Part shown: positions 24,977 to 34,068 of the stretch, one piece after another
Numbering within the stretch: the first letter of the stretch is position 1
Layout: each line of letters opens with the position of its first letter
From: Betaproteobacteria bacterium MOLA814
Lineage (GTDB): Bacteria > Pseudomonadota > Gammaproteobacteria > Burkholderiales > Burkholderiaceae_C
NCBI GenBank assembly: GCA_000496475.1
Contig: AYMW01000001.1
Span: 1,318,225-1,382,224 of the forward strand
DNA: 64,000 nt
Direction of reading: 5' to 3'
Program-made: the position numbers and the translations under genes
The notes under the pieces: model-generated
Told to the model about the DNA's origin: nothing
Database searches by the model: none
The model's input: the letters and a program-made list of their open reading frames with translations, nothing else

Positions 24977-25599
24977 ATACAAACGACCTCATCTCGGCAT
25001 TGGCCAACAACGACGAGACACTGGGTGTTGACGTGCCGCCAGGCATGCTGTGGGTCCTGTTGGCTGGCACCGTTAGCAGCATGTTGCTGTGCTTGGTGTT
25101 TTGGGGTGTGTTGGCTGGACTGTTGTCGGTGATGCAAACGCCAGCATTTATGGGCAAGCTGGGTGTGGGCGTGCTGACAGCGGCGTTGGGCTTGCTGCTG
25201 TGGCCGCGCATGTTGCGCCCTGGCAGCCAAGCCAACAAGGCCATGCTGCTGGTGTGTGTCCCCGCTGTGGCTGTGTGGGTGTGGGCCTTGGCTGGCACCG
25301 ATACGCCCATTGCGAGCCAAGCTTTTGGCGGTATGTGGACCACTTGCAGCATGAGTATTGCTGCCCTTGCTGGCCCTGCTTGGATGTGGCTGATGTGGCA
25401 TGCCAAGCGCTGTGCGCCCACTGCATTGCGCCAGGCCGGTGCCCTGTCTGGTGCTATTGCTGGCGGTATCGGTGCGGCGGTTTACAGCTTGTATTGCCCA
25501 GTGTTTGACGCGGGTTATATTGCCGTTTGGTACGTGCTTGGTATTGCGTTGTGCGTGTTGTTTGGCGCTGTGGTTGGTCCGCGCGCATTGCGCTGGTAG
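24973..25599 (+). CDS. NrsF-family membrane anti-sigma factor (DUF1109)
   Basis: The 208-residue protein begins with a short cytoplasmic segment (MNTNDLISALANNDE), then six hydrophobic helices spread over the length, ending near GPRALRW. That is the DUF1109/NrsF layout. NrsF holds SigF at the membrane and releases it on metal stress; two conserved Cys residues mediate this in Caulobacter, and here Cys occurs in TTCSM and in SLYCPVFD. The four-base overlap with the sigma gene argues for balanced synthesis. Confidence 0.9.
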   Translation: MNTNDLISALANNDETLGVDVPPGMLWVLLAGTVSSMLLCLVFWGVLAGLLSVMQTPAFMGKLGVGVLTAALGLLLWPRMLRPGSQANKAMLLVCVPAVAVWVWALAGTDTPIASQAFGGMWTTCSMSIAALAGPAWMWLMWHAKRCAPTALRQAGALSGAIAGGIGAAVYSLYCPVFDAGYIAVWYVLGIALCVLFGAVVGPRALRW

Positions 25600-25624
25600 C
25601 GTGAAATAGGCGTGGTTTTAGCGT

Positions 25625-25798
25625 GTGCCAGCTCGACATCTAGCCACGATTTTTAACGACTGTATCAGCGACGTTTGTAATGTGGTGCAAGTCATCAAGG
25701 CCGCGCTACCTTGGTTGTCAGTGCTGTTGGTGTTTTTGGTGTTAATCACCTGCATACCGGCTATCAGCTTGGCACTGCCCAACTTTATGGGTATGTAA
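25625..25798 (+). pseudogene. Remnant of a TRAP transporter large permease (DctM) C-terminus
   Basis: This 57-codon open stretch reads ...DVCNVVQVIKAALPWLSV then a hydrophobic helix and ends CIPAISLALPNFMGM before a stop. The closing pattern (ALPW, a long helix, then P-A-I-S-L-x-L-P) is how DctM proteins end. Nothing of the other roughly 370 residues of DctM is present, and upstream is the nrsF gene. I read it as a broken leftover, perhaps from a deletion. A real small membrane protein starting at GTG 25625 is the alternative; no ribosome-binding site is visible. Confidence 0.45.
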
Positions 25799-25837
25799 GT
25801 TGGTGGCTTAGACGCTTTAGATGTGTCATTGCGTCAT

Positions 25838-25868
25838 AAAAAAGGGCCTGATGAATCAGGCCCTTTTT
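25838..25868. terminator. Bidirectional terminator
   Basis: GGGCCTGAT and ATCAGGCCC form a perfect 9-bp stem with a 2-base gap, flanked by A6 on the left and T5 on the right. It serves the uracil permease gene (minus) and the sigma/anti-sigma unit (plus). Confidence 0.9.
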
Positions 25869-25886
25869 GGGTTGGTGTGTAAACGG

Positions 25887-27173
25887 CTATCGTTTTTTGC
25901 CTATTAAGGCCCACAAAATAACCGCACCAAAGGTGGCGGTTCCAATACCACCCAGTGCAAATTCACCAAACTTAACAGTGAAGTCGCCGGTGCCCAAGAT
26001 GAGCGTGATGGCGGCCACAATCAAGTTGCGGTTGTCAGAAAAGTCTACCTTGTTGTCTACCCAAATCTTGGCGCCTGCAACGGCAATCAAACCAAACACC
26101 ACAATACTCACGCCGCCCATTACGGGTAATGGAATGGCTTGTATGAGTGCGCCAAATTTTGGGCTAAAGCCCAGCACCACGGCCATGACCGCCGCCACTA
26201 CAAACACCGCGGTAGAGTAAATCTTGGTCGCGGCCATCACGCCGATGTTTTCAGCGTAGGTGGTTACGCCTGTGCCCCCGCCACTGGCACTGATCATGGT
26301 GGCCACACCGTCGCCAATAAACGCTCGCCCCATATAAGGGTCTAGGTTGCGCCCAGTCATGGCGGTGACAGCCTTGATATGTCCCAAGTTCTCGGCCACC
26401 AAAATAACCGCAACGGGTGCAATCAGCAACATGGCGGGGCCTGTAAATACGGGCGCTGTAAAGCTAGGCGCACCCAACCAGGCAGCGCTGGCGATACCAG
26501 ACAAGTCAATGGGCGAGCCCATGCCCAACACGTTGGTAAACACGGCATAAATAATGCTGGCCACAATTAAACCTACCAAAATCAACAGGCGTTGAACCAT
26601 ACCGCTGGTGAACACGGCCACTGCTGCCACAGACAAAAACGTAACCGCCTGCATCCATGACTCAAAGTTGTTGGACGCCATGTTTTTAATCGGCACACCC
26701 GCCAGATTCAAGCCAATCACGGCCACGACAGCGCCTGTGACGATGGGCGGCATAAAGCGCTCAATCCAGCCAGTGCCAATGGCTTGTACCAACATGCCAA
26801 TGAGGGTGTAGAGCGCGCCACAGGCAATAATGCCGCCCAGCGCGACGCCAATATTGGCATTGGGCCCTGAGCCGCTGTAACCGCTGGCAGCAATCACCAC
26901 ACCAATAAATGCGAAACTGGAGCCCAAATAGCTGGGCACCTTACCGCCAGTGATGACAAAGAAAATCAGCGTGCCTATGCCGCTCATCAAAATGGCCACG
27001 TTGGGGTCAAAGCCCATCAAAATGGGGGCCAATACAGTGGCGCCAAACATGGCAATCAGGTGTTGTATGCCCATCACGCCTGTGTGACCCCAAGGCAGGC
27101 GTTCGTCTGGGGCAATCACGCCGCCGTTGTCCAGCGCGCTGGCGGGTCTCTCTGTCCAATTAAACATGCTCAT
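25887..27173 (-). CDS. uraA: Uracil:proton symporter of the NCS2 family (UraA-like)
   Basis: From ATG 27173 the protein has 428 residues and about 14 membrane segments. The start LPWGHTGVMGIQHLIAMFGATVLAPILMGFDPNVA is the UraA signature, and the substrate-site region VAENLGHIKAVTAMTGRNL...GVATMISASGGGTGVTTYAENIGVMAATKIYS matches the uracil branch. It imports uracil with protons. An in-frame ATG further upstream gives an unlikely 53-residue His-rich leader. No pyrimidine gene is adjacent. Confidence 0.93.
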   Translation of the reverse strand: MSMFNWTERPASALDNGGVIAPDERLPWGHTGVMGIQHLIAMFGATVLAPILMGFDPNVAILMSGIGTLIFFVITGGKVPSYLGSSFAFIGVVIAASGYSGSGPNANIGVALGGIIACGALYTLIGMLVQAIGTGWIERFMPPIVTGAVVAVIGLNLAGVPIKNMASNNFESWMQAVTFLSVAAVAVFTSGMVQRLLILVGLIVASIIYAVFTNVLGMGSPIDLSGIASAAWLGAPSFTAPVFTGPAMLLIAPVAVILVAENLGHIKAVTAMTGRNLDPYMGRAFIGDGVATMISASGGGTGVTTYAENIGVMAATKIYSTAVFVVAAVMAVVLGFSPKFGALIQAIPLPVMGGVSIVVFGLIAVAGAKIWVDNKVDFSDNRNLIVAAITLILGTGDFTVKFGEFALGGIGTATFGAVILWALIGKKR

Positions 27174-27249
27174 ACGGTTTCCAATAGTAGAAATGTGATG
27201 GTGCATTGTGCACATGTTTCGTATGCTTTTGACGCTCGTTTGTTGCAGT

Positions 27250-27873
27250 TTATGTCGCACCGCATCTGAACCAGCCGGCGATGCTATGGCGGGTTCGCAA
27301 TGCAGGCAATACCTCGTGTGCGGTGCCTTCACTCAAAAACACCACCAATCTGCCCATCACTGGGGCGATATGGGTAGCGTCTTGATTGGGCTCTACGCCA
27401 ACGTACAGCAGCAACGCACCGCCGCAATCTATATCGATAGGCCAGTCAGCATTGAGGTAATACACAGTGGAAATGAACCGGTTGGACTGGCCTTTGAAGG
27501 CGTCTACATGCCGGCCATAGAAAGCGCCTATGGTGTAGCGGGCGTAATGCGCCTCGTACGTTTTCAAGCCTAAGAACAAGTGACGGTTTAAATATGCCTG
27601 CAGTTGCGCCATGGCACCAAGCCACAGGTGGTCAGACACGTCAGAGGGGCTGTTGGGCTCAAGCCAAACGATGGTGTCGCGCCTCAGCGTGTCCAGCGTT
27701 TGGCGCTGTGCGGATCGGCCAACCCCTGCTCTGTGCAAGACGGCGTCTGGCAGGGCAATGGCGTGCGTTGCCAAGCGCTGCGCGGTGAGTTCGGGCAAGG
27801 CGAGGTCAATCACGCACCAGCCAGCGGTGTGCAGTTGTTCAGCAATGGTGTTGAGGGTGGCGCTGGAGAGCAT
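27250..27873 (-). CDS. 2-oxoglutarate/Fe(II)-dependent oxygenase (prolyl 4-hydroxylase-like)
   Basis: The 207-residue protein shows the double-stranded beta-helix ligands: His and Asp in YGRHVDAFKG, the distal His in SEGTAHEVLP and the 2-oxoglutarate Arg in TRHSIAGWFR. STVYYLNADWPIDIDCGGALLLY is typical of the SM-20/P4H group. The target is unknown; homologues act on ribosomal protein or elongation factor residues in some bacteria. It is divergent from the acetoacetyl-CoA synthetase gene. Confidence 0.85.
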   Translation of the reverse strand: MLSSATLNTIAEQLHTAGWCVIDLALPELTAQRLATHAIALPDAVLHRAGVGRSAQRQTLDTLRRDTIVWLEPNSPSDVSDHLWLGAMAQLQAYLNRHLFLGLKTYEAHYARYTIGAFYGRHVDAFKGQSNRFISTVYYLNADWPIDIDCGGALLLYVGVEPNQDATHIAPVMGRLVVFLSEGTAHEVLPALRTRHSIAGWFRCGAT

Positions 27874-28026
27874 TTACTGGCTATGGGGTTTGTTGTGACG
27901 TGTTGCGTTGGGGCGCGCCAAGCAATTATGGAGCGCATATCGCTCAGCTGTCGCCAGTGTGCGTGGTGGGTGTGCGATAGCTGTGAGAGCATAGCAAAAA
28001 CCGCAACATGCACCACTTATTTCAAT

Positions 28027-30117
28027 ATGACAAGACCGCATCAACCAGCCCCCTATATTCCACAAATACGCTTGTACCAAGACTGGTTGTTTCGCCAGCA
28101 AGGCTTGCAGTTTGATAGTTATGAGGACTTGTGGCGTTGGTCTACTACAGACATTGAGGCGTTCTGGCAAAGCATGTGGGATTACTTTGACTTAGAAAGT
28201 GCCACACCGTTTGAGCGCGTATTGACCCGCAATGTGATGCCCGGTGCGAAGTGGTTTGACGGTGCCAAGCTTAACTACACCACGCAGGTGTTGCGCCATG
28301 TGCGCCCTGCGCATCAGGCCAATATGCCGGCCTTTATTGCCGATAACGAGCGCGGTGAGCGCACAGAAATGAGCTGGCCGGAGTTGGCGCACCAAGTGCG
28401 TGCTGTGGCTATGCACTTGCAGTCGCATGGGGTCGGTATGGGTGACCGCGTGGTGGCTTACATGCCCAACACGCCGCACACGGCGGTGGCTTTCTTGGCA
28501 GTCGTTAGTTTGGGTGCGGTGTGGAGCGTGTGTGCGCCTGATATGGGCGCAAAAGCGGTGTTGGATCGCTTTACGCAAATTGAACCCAAGGCGCTGATTG
28601 CATGCAACGGCGTGACCTATGGGGGTAAGCACTTAGAGCGCAGTGAGGTCGTTGACGCGCTGGTGAAAGCGTTGCCGAGTGTGGCGCACGTGATGCAGGT
28701 TGACACCTTGGGACAAGCGGCTTCATGGCCGCAGTGGGCTGGGCGCAGCCAGGCCAACTGGGCAGAGGTGGTTGCCAGCACCGACCCTGCTATAGACCGC
28801 TTTGAGCCCTTGGCTGTGCCGTTTGACCACCCGTTGTGGGTGGTTTACTCAAGCGGTACAACGGGCTTGCCCAAACCTATCGTGCACGGCCACGGCGGCA
28901 CCATGATCGTGGCCTTGCAACTTAAAACACTGCACAACGACATTGGCTGCAGTTATGCAGACAATAGCTTTGGTGAGCGCTATCACTGGTACAGCTCAAC
29001 TGGTTGGGTGATGTGGAATGCCCAAATCAGTGGCTTGCTGAGTGGCACGACGTGCGTGGTGTTTGACGGCAACCCTGGTGGCAGCAAAGAAGCGCCAGAT
29101 TGGGGCGTTTTGTACAGGTTGGCAGCACGGGAGCGGGTGACGTTTTTTGGTGCAGGCGCCGCTTTTTTTAACAATGCCATGAAGGCCGGTCTAGATGTGG
29201 CCAATTGTGGCGACTTGAGCGCTGTGCGCGCTTGGGGCTCTACAGGGTCACCCTTGAGTGCTGAGGCGCAAAACTGGGGTACGGCACAAATGGCGACGGT
29301 ATACGCCAATGCTGGTACGCAACAAGCGCTGTGGTGGTGCAACATATCTGGCGGCACCGATTTCGCGGGCGCTTTCATTGGTGGCAACCGCGAACTGGCG
29401 CAGGTCGCTGGCACCATGCAATGCCGTATGTTGGGCTGTGCTGTGCAGGCGTGGGACGACCAAGGTTGTGAGGTTGTGGGGGATGTGGGCGAATTGGTGT
29501 GCACACAACCTATACCTTCTATGCCATTGTATTTTTGGGGAGACACCGACGGACAGCGGTTGCTGGGCAGCTACTTTGACAGCTACCCTGCAGGCTTGGG
29601 CCGACAGCCTGGCGGAGGCGATGCGCCAGCACTTGCTGGGCCAGTATGGCGGCATGGTGACTGGCTGAAGGTGGAGACCGACGGTTCGTGCGTGATTTAT
29701 GGACGCAGTGATGCGACTATAAATCGCCACGGCTTGCGCTTGGGCACCAGTGAAATTTATTCAGCCGTCGAGGCACTGAACCCAGTCGTAGACAGCATGG
29801 TTATTGACCTTGAGTATTTAGGCCGAGACAGCGAGCTTATTTTGTTTGTGGTGTTGCGCGACAACTTGGTGTTAGATGAGGCGCTTCGCGCAGCGTTGGC
29901 AGGGGCCATTCGACAAGCGGTCAGTCCGCGCTTTGTACCTGACATCATGGTGCAAGCCCCCGATATTCCGCGTACGCTGAGTGGCAAAAAACAAGAGCTG
30001 CCTATTAAGAAAATGCTGCTTGGCCAAGACCTTGCGAAAGTGCTCAACCCTGATGCCATGGCCAACGCTGCATGTTTGGCGTGGTACCAGGATTTTGCCG
30101 CTAGCCGTGCTCGGTAG
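28027..30117 (+). CDS. aacS: Acetoacetyl-CoA synthetase
   Basis: ATG 28027 gives 696 residues. The AMP-forming acyl-CoA synthetase P-loop reads VYSSGTTGLPKPIVHGHGG, followed by HWYSSTGWVMWNAQISGLL and the A8-type hinge WLKVETDGSCVIYGRSDATINRHGLRLGTSEIY. The C-terminal catalytic Lys is in PRTLSGKKQELPIKK. The N-terminal FWQSMWDYFDL region is specific to acetoacetate-CoA ligases. It activates acetoacetate for PHB turnover or ketone-body use. It ends flush against the EamA gene on the other strand. Confidence 0.93.
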   Translation: MTRPHQPAPYIPQIRLYQDWLFRQQGLQFDSYEDLWRWSTTDIEAFWQSMWDYFDLESATPFERVLTRNVMPGAKWFDGAKLNYTTQVLRHVRPAHQANMPAFIADNERGERTEMSWPELAHQVRAVAMHLQSHGVGMGDRVVAYMPNTPHTAVAFLAVVSLGAVWSVCAPDMGAKAVLDRFTQIEPKALIACNGVTYGGKHLERSEVVDALVKALPSVAHVMQVDTLGQAASWPQWAGRSQANWAEVVASTDPAIDRFEPLAVPFDHPLWVVYSSGTTGLPKPIVHGHGGTMIVALQLKTLHNDIGCSYADNSFGERYHWYSSTGWVMWNAQISGLLSGTTCVVFDGNPGGSKEAPDWGVLYRLAARERVTFFGAGAAFFNNAMKAGLDVANCGDLSAVRAWGSTGSPLSAEAQNWGTAQMATVYANAGTQQALWWCNISGGTDFAGAFIGGNRELAQVAGTMQCRMLGCAVQAWDDQGCEVVGDVGELVCTQPIPSMPLYFWGDTDGQRLLGSYFDSYPAGLGRQPGGGDAPALAGPVWRHGDWLKVETDGSCVIYGRSDATINRHGLRLGTSEIYSAVEALNPVVDSMVIDLEYLGRDSELILFVVLRDNLVLDEALRAALAGAIRQAVSPRFVPDIMVQAPDIPRTLSGKKQELPIKKMLLGQDLAKVLNPDAMANAACLAWYQDFAASRAR

Positions 30118-31038
30118 CTAAGCGCGGGGCGCGTGTTTCTGGTTGACCAACCAAATCCCTGTGCCTACCCCAGCAATGGCCACCACCAGTTGCCAACTCA
30201 GCGCCTCGCCTAGCAAGCCAACACCGAACACCAGTGCAAATACAGGGGTTAAAAACGTAAACGACGCCATACGGGTGGCAGGGTAATGGCGCAGCAGCCA
30301 CATCCAAGTCAAGTAGCTGGCAAATGCGCCGACCACTGTTTGTATGCCGAGCGACCACCATGCGTTGGAACTGTAGTCCATGCGCCACGACTCTTGCGTG
30401 GCCAGTGAGAGCAGGGGCGTCACGATGGCCGCGCCCAGAACTTGGTAAAACAAAGTTTTTTCTGCGGCCAATACAGCGATGCCCGTCGTGCGCAGCACCA
30501 AGGTGGTGAGGCCCCAAAATACCGCGGCCGTCAAACCTAGTAAATCGCCACGCCAATGGCCAGTGGTGTCGTCTAACAGGCCTTCAGACAACGCCAAGGC
30601 AACCGCGCAAAACGCCACCAACAAGCCCACCCATTGCACACCACGCAAACGCTCGCTGGGGACAAAGCGCGGCAGCAACAGTGCCACCACAAAAGCTGAG
30701 CTATATAGGAAGACAGTCAGCCGCGATGCGTTGGTGTATTGGAGCCCCAGGTAAATACACGCAAATTCAAGGGCAAACAGCAGGCCGGCCAACATGCCTG
30801 GCCACAACGAGCCATCGCGTTCAAACAAGGGCACGCCGCGTATGCGGCACCACAGCATCAGTACCGCCGTAGCGCCCCAAAACCGCAGTGCAGCTTGCCA
30901 CATGGGTGGCACCTCATCGACCGTTGCCTTGATGAGAATTTGTTGCAGCCCCCAAAAAGCGCAGCAGGCAATCAACAAGCCTATCGCCAGCCTGTCGAGA
31001 TGCTCGTGACGTTTGATCGCGGGTGGGGGCGTGTTCAT
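30118..31038 (-). CDS. EamA/DMT-superfamily transporter
   Basis: The 306-residue protein from ATG 31038 has ten predicted membrane helices in two repeats (first from LLIACCAFWGLQQILIKAT, second from DLLGLTAAVFWGLTTLVLRT), each an EamA domain. The substrate is unknown; family members export amino acids, metabolites or drugs. An upstream ATG at 31065 is less likely. It follows the flavin reductase-like gene by 10 bases on the same strand, so the two may be co-transcribed. Confidence 0.88.
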   Translation of the reverse strand: MNTPPPAIKRHEHLDRLAIGLLIACCAFWGLQQILIKATVDEVPPMWQAALRFWGATAVLMLWCRIRGVPLFERDGSLWPGMLAGLLFALEFACIYLGLQYTNASRLTVFLYSSAFVVALLLPRFVPSERLRGVQWVGLLVAFCAVALALSEGLLDDTTGHWRGDLLGLTAAVFWGLTTLVLRTTGIAVLAAEKTLFYQVLGAAIVTPLLSLATQESWRMDYSSNAWWSLGIQTVVGAFASYLTWMWLLRHYPATRMASFTFLTPVFALVFGVGLLGEALSWQLVVAIAGVGTGIWLVNQKHAPRA

Positions 31039-31048
31039 AGGTGGCCTT

Positions 31049-31555
31049 CTAGCCGATTGGCACAAATTGGCTGCGGTGATAAGCCAGCGCTGTTTGTGGT
31101 GTGTTGGCCTGGTCTATGTGCTCCACCCAGCCAATGAGGATGATGTGATCGCCCGCAGCCACGTGTTGGTGCGTGCGGCACTGCAAGGTTGCCACCGCGC
31201 CCGGTATCAACGGCACGCCGCCCAAGCCTGTTTGTATGTCCAAGCCAGCAAAGCGGTCTTCACTGCGACTGGCAAACCGCATGGCCAGTGCTTGTTGGTC
31301 GTGGGCCAATATGTGAACAGCGAAGTGGCTGGCATGTTCAAAGGCTTGCAAGGTGCGAGAGTGCTTGTCTACGCTCCACAGCACCAACGGCGGCGTGAGA
31401 GAGACGGCGTTAAAAGAGTTGACTGTAAGACCAACGTGCTGGCCCTCTTGGTCGCATGTGGTGACTATGGTGACGCCAGTTGCAAACTGGGCCAAAGCCT
31501 GCTTGAGTAACTGTGGTTCAACGTTAACGGGGCGGTCTGGGGTATTTAATGACAT
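31049..31555 (-). CDS. Flavin reductase-like domain protein (FMN-binding)
   Basis: The 168-residue protein is a single flavin-reductase-like split barrel: ALAQFATGVTIVTTCDQEGQHVGLTVNSFNAVSLTPPLVLWSVDKHSRTL is the flavin-binding signature and the C-terminal HIILIGWVEHID the usual strand. Members supply reduced FMN/FAD to two-component monooxygenases using NAD(P)H. No monooxygenase gene is adjacent, so the partner is unknown. Likely cytoplasmic and in one unit with the EamA gene. Confidence 0.9.
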   Translation of the reverse strand: MSLNTPDRPVNVEPQLLKQALAQFATGVTIVTTCDQEGQHVGLTVNSFNAVSLTPPLVLWSVDKHSRTLQAFEHASHFAVHILAHDQQALAMRFASRSEDRFAGLDIQTGLGGVPLIPGAVATLQCRTHQHVAAGDHIILIGWVEHIDQANTPQTALAYHRSQFVPIG

Positions 31556-31640
31556 GGCGCTAATCTACCGCATCTCAGTTGCATGAGTTGTCTCACGCTT
31601 ATTAAATGTAGCCATCTCAGCTTGTGCCTACAATTGCAAC

Positions 31641-32612
31641 ATGTTGATGTTTTGTTTCAGGACGCTTCAAAACGTGCCTTTTTTGCGTCTTAGCGCTGGC
31701 TTGCTGGCGTGTGTGTGCTTGAGCGCTGCATTGACCAAATCCTTTGCAGGTCAAATTGGCATGGGCGCTGAAGGTCGCCACGGTGGTTTGGCCCCCGATA
31801 TTGCCGCGCAGCGGTTGGACGATGCCATTTGCAAAGCATGGACGGTGCGAGTGCCTGACTTGAGCATGGGCTTGTGCACCACATCAGGTTTGCAACCGAC
31901 TGGCGGGCGCAGCGTGCAAGGTGAGCCCTTGTACCGCGTGGACATTCGTGCAGGGTCGCCGCAGTTGCGGGTGATCGTGGTGGGTGGCATTCATGGCGAT
32001 GAACTCACCTCCACCACGTTGGCCATGCACTGGTTGCAAATCGCCACCGATGACCCCTCTATTGCTTACTGGCGTTTTATACCGTTGCTCAATCCCGATG
32101 GCATGCTGGCCTCACCTGCCAAACGCATGAATGCCAATGGCGTTGACCTAAACCGCAACTTTCCCACCAAAAATTGGGCGGTGGAAACCAAGCATTATTG
32201 GGAAAAGCGAACTGGGCGCGACCCACGTCGTTGGCCTGGTAAGTTTGCGGGTTCTGAGCCTGAAACGCAGTTTTTGCTCAATGAAATTCACGCTTTTCAG
32301 CCTGACCTGATTGTGAGCATTCATGCGCCCTATGGCATTCTAGACTTTGACGGTGCGCTCACGCCGCCTAAAAAACTGGGCCGTCTGCACCTAGACCGCC
32401 TGGGCATATATCCTGGCTCTGTGGGTAACTACGGATCCTTGGAGCACCACGTCCCAGTGGTGACTGTAGAGTTGTTGCACGCCATTGACGCGCCCACGGC
32501 TACAGAGACGCAGCAGATGTGGGGTGACCTGATTGGCTGGATGAAAAACCGCCTGCTGTCTGATCGCTACAGCGACTTGGTCGAGCAAGGTTCGCACAAA
32601 CATTTAAATTGA
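31641..32612 (+). CDS. Secreted M14-family zinc carboxypeptidase (MpaA-like)
   Basis: The 323-residue protein has an N-terminal signal peptide (LSAGLLACVCLSAALTKSFA) and M14 zinc ligands in GGIHGDELTS (His, Glu) and the later IVSIHAPYG (His). RMNANGVDLNRNFPT and the catalytic Glu region near VVTVELLHAID also fit. The closest known type is murein tripeptide amidase MpaA, but MpaA of E. coli is cytoplasmic and this protein looks exported. A cell-wall peptide trimming role is inferred. Confidence 0.82.
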   Translation: MLMFCFRTLQNVPFLRLSAGLLACVCLSAALTKSFAGQIGMGAEGRHGGLAPDIAAQRLDDAICKAWTVRVPDLSMGLCTTSGLQPTGGRSVQGEPLYRVDIRAGSPQLRVIVVGGIHGDELTSTTLAMHWLQIATDDPSIAYWRFIPLLNPDGMLASPAKRMNANGVDLNRNFPTKNWAVETKHYWEKRTGRDPRRWPGKFAGSEPETQFLLNEIHAFQPDLIVSIHAPYGILDFDGALTPPKKLGRLHLDRLGIYPGSVGNYGSLEHHVPVVTVELLHAIDAPTATETQQMWGDLIGWMKNRLLSDRYSDLVEQGSHKHLN

Positions 32613-32627
32613 GGTCGGGGACCTTTC

Positions 32628-32644
32628 CCCAGCTTAAGGCTGGG
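32628..32644. terminator. Weak convergent hairpin
   Basis: CCCAGC and GCTGGG pair around TTAAG between the convergent carboxypeptidase and dadA genes. The T-tract is poor. Confidence 0.35.
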
Positions 32645-32648
32645 TGGT

Positions 32649-33938
32649 TTAGCCAGCGGCAAAACCAAACGCTATAGCGGGGGTTTGCCCATCCATCAGC
32701 TCTGCCAGCGCCTTGCCCGAGCCGGCTGCGTGTGTCCACCCTAGTGTGCCGTGTCCGGCGTTGATCCACAGTTTGTTCATTTTGGTGCGGCCAATCAGTG
32801 GGATGTTGCTGGGTGTTGCTGGTCGCAGGCCACACCAGTAGGCGGGATTACCGCCTTGCTCCGGCGTGCGGGTGTCAGCCACACCTGGCATAACCTCTTC
32901 TACACGTTGCACAAGCATGTCACACCGTTTACGCGCCAAAGGCGTGTCTAAGCGCAAGTCAAAACCGCTCAGCTCAATCGTGCCTGCGATGCGCAGGTGG
33001 TTGCCCAAGCGCGACATGGCGCACTTTTTGGCGTCGTCAATCATGCTGACCATGGGCGCCTCCCCCGGTTTGAGCAGCGCCAGTGTGGCGCTGTAGCCTT
33101 TGCCGGGGTAGATTGGCACATGCATACCCACTGTTTTTAGCAATGGTGCTGTGTAAGAGCCGCAGGCCACCACAAAGGCGTCCGCCGCCAAGCGTATGGT
33201 TTGCCCGCTGTGTGCGTGGCGCAGCTGCACGGCGTCTATGGCGTTGCCGTTTTTTTCGAGCTGTTCTATATGTTGGTTGAATTGGAAGTGCACACCCGCA
33301 GCTTCGCAGTGTTTGGCCAGCGCAGCAGTAAATACATGTGCATCGCCAGACTCGTCGGTATCTGTATAGGTGCCGCCGCTGATGCGGTTTGCAAATGGCT
33401 TGAGTGCTGGCTCTATAAGCAGCAACTCATCACGACTCACCACACGGCGTGATACCCCGTAGCGCTGCATTAATTCAGCGGCTTGCGCTGCGCCGTCAAA
33501 CGAGGCTTGGTCGCTGTAATAGTGGGCTATGCCTTTTTCTATGCGTTGGTATTCAATGCCTGTGTGTGCCACCACCTCTTTGAGTGCTTGGTGGCTGTAA
33601 GCACCCAAGGCCACCAGTTGGCTCACGTTGCGGTTGAAGGCGCGGTCGGTGCATTGGGCTAAAAATCTCAATCCCCAAGTCCACTGTGACCAATCAAGTT
33701 GCGGCCTAAACAGCAGCGGCGCGGTGTCGTCAAACATCCATTTCAGGGTTTTGAGTGGCGCGTCTCTATTAGCCCAAGGTTCACAGTAGCTCACTGAGAT
33801 TTGGCCCGCGTTGGCAAAGCTGGTCTCCATGGCCGGCCCGCTTTGGCGGTCCACAACCGTTACCTCGTGGCCGAGTTGGCGCAAATGCCAAGCGGTGCTG
33901 ATGCCAATAACGCCAGCACCTAAAACGACTGCGTGCAT
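32649..33938 (-). CDS. dadA: D-amino-acid dehydrogenase DadA
   Basis: From ATG 33938 (429 residues) the protein begins with MHAVVLGAGVIGISTAWHLRQLGHEVTVVDRQSGPAMETSFANAGQISVSYCEPWA, the DadA FAD fold and signature. The C-terminus WCGLRPATPSNIPLIGR and NAGHGTLGWTHAAGSGKALAEL closes the FAD site. It oxidises D-alanine and other D-amino acids to keto acids and feeds electrons to quinone at the inner membrane. It is divergent from an ArgP-like regulator. No alanine racemase is adjacent here; alr lies at the window's right edge. Confidence 0.93.
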   Translation of the reverse strand: MHAVVLGAGVIGISTAWHLRQLGHEVTVVDRQSGPAMETSFANAGQISVSYCEPWANRDAPLKTLKWMFDDTAPLLFRPQLDWSQWTWGLRFLAQCTDRAFNRNVSQLVALGAYSHQALKEVVAHTGIEYQRIEKGIAHYYSDQASFDGAAQAAELMQRYGVSRRVVSRDELLLIEPALKPFANRISGGTYTDTDESGDAHVFTAALAKHCEAAGVHFQFNQHIEQLEKNGNAIDAVQLRHAHSGQTIRLAADAFVVACGSYTAPLLKTVGMHVPIYPGKGYSATLALLKPGEAPMVSMIDDAKKCAMSRLGNHLRIAGTIELSGFDLRLDTPLARKRCDMLVQRVEEVMPGVADTRTPEQGGNPAYWCGLRPATPSNIPLIGRTKMNKLWINAGHGTLGWTHAAGSGKALAELMDGQTPAIAFGFAAG

Positions 33939-34068
33939 AAACCAAGCCTTTTTAATGTGTGAAGTCACCAATTTGCCACGTTATGGAAAATAGCGCGGTA
34001 TAAATGAAGCTGGATTAACTAAACAATGATTCCATGTAATTTGCTAATACACGGATGCACGTGAAAGT

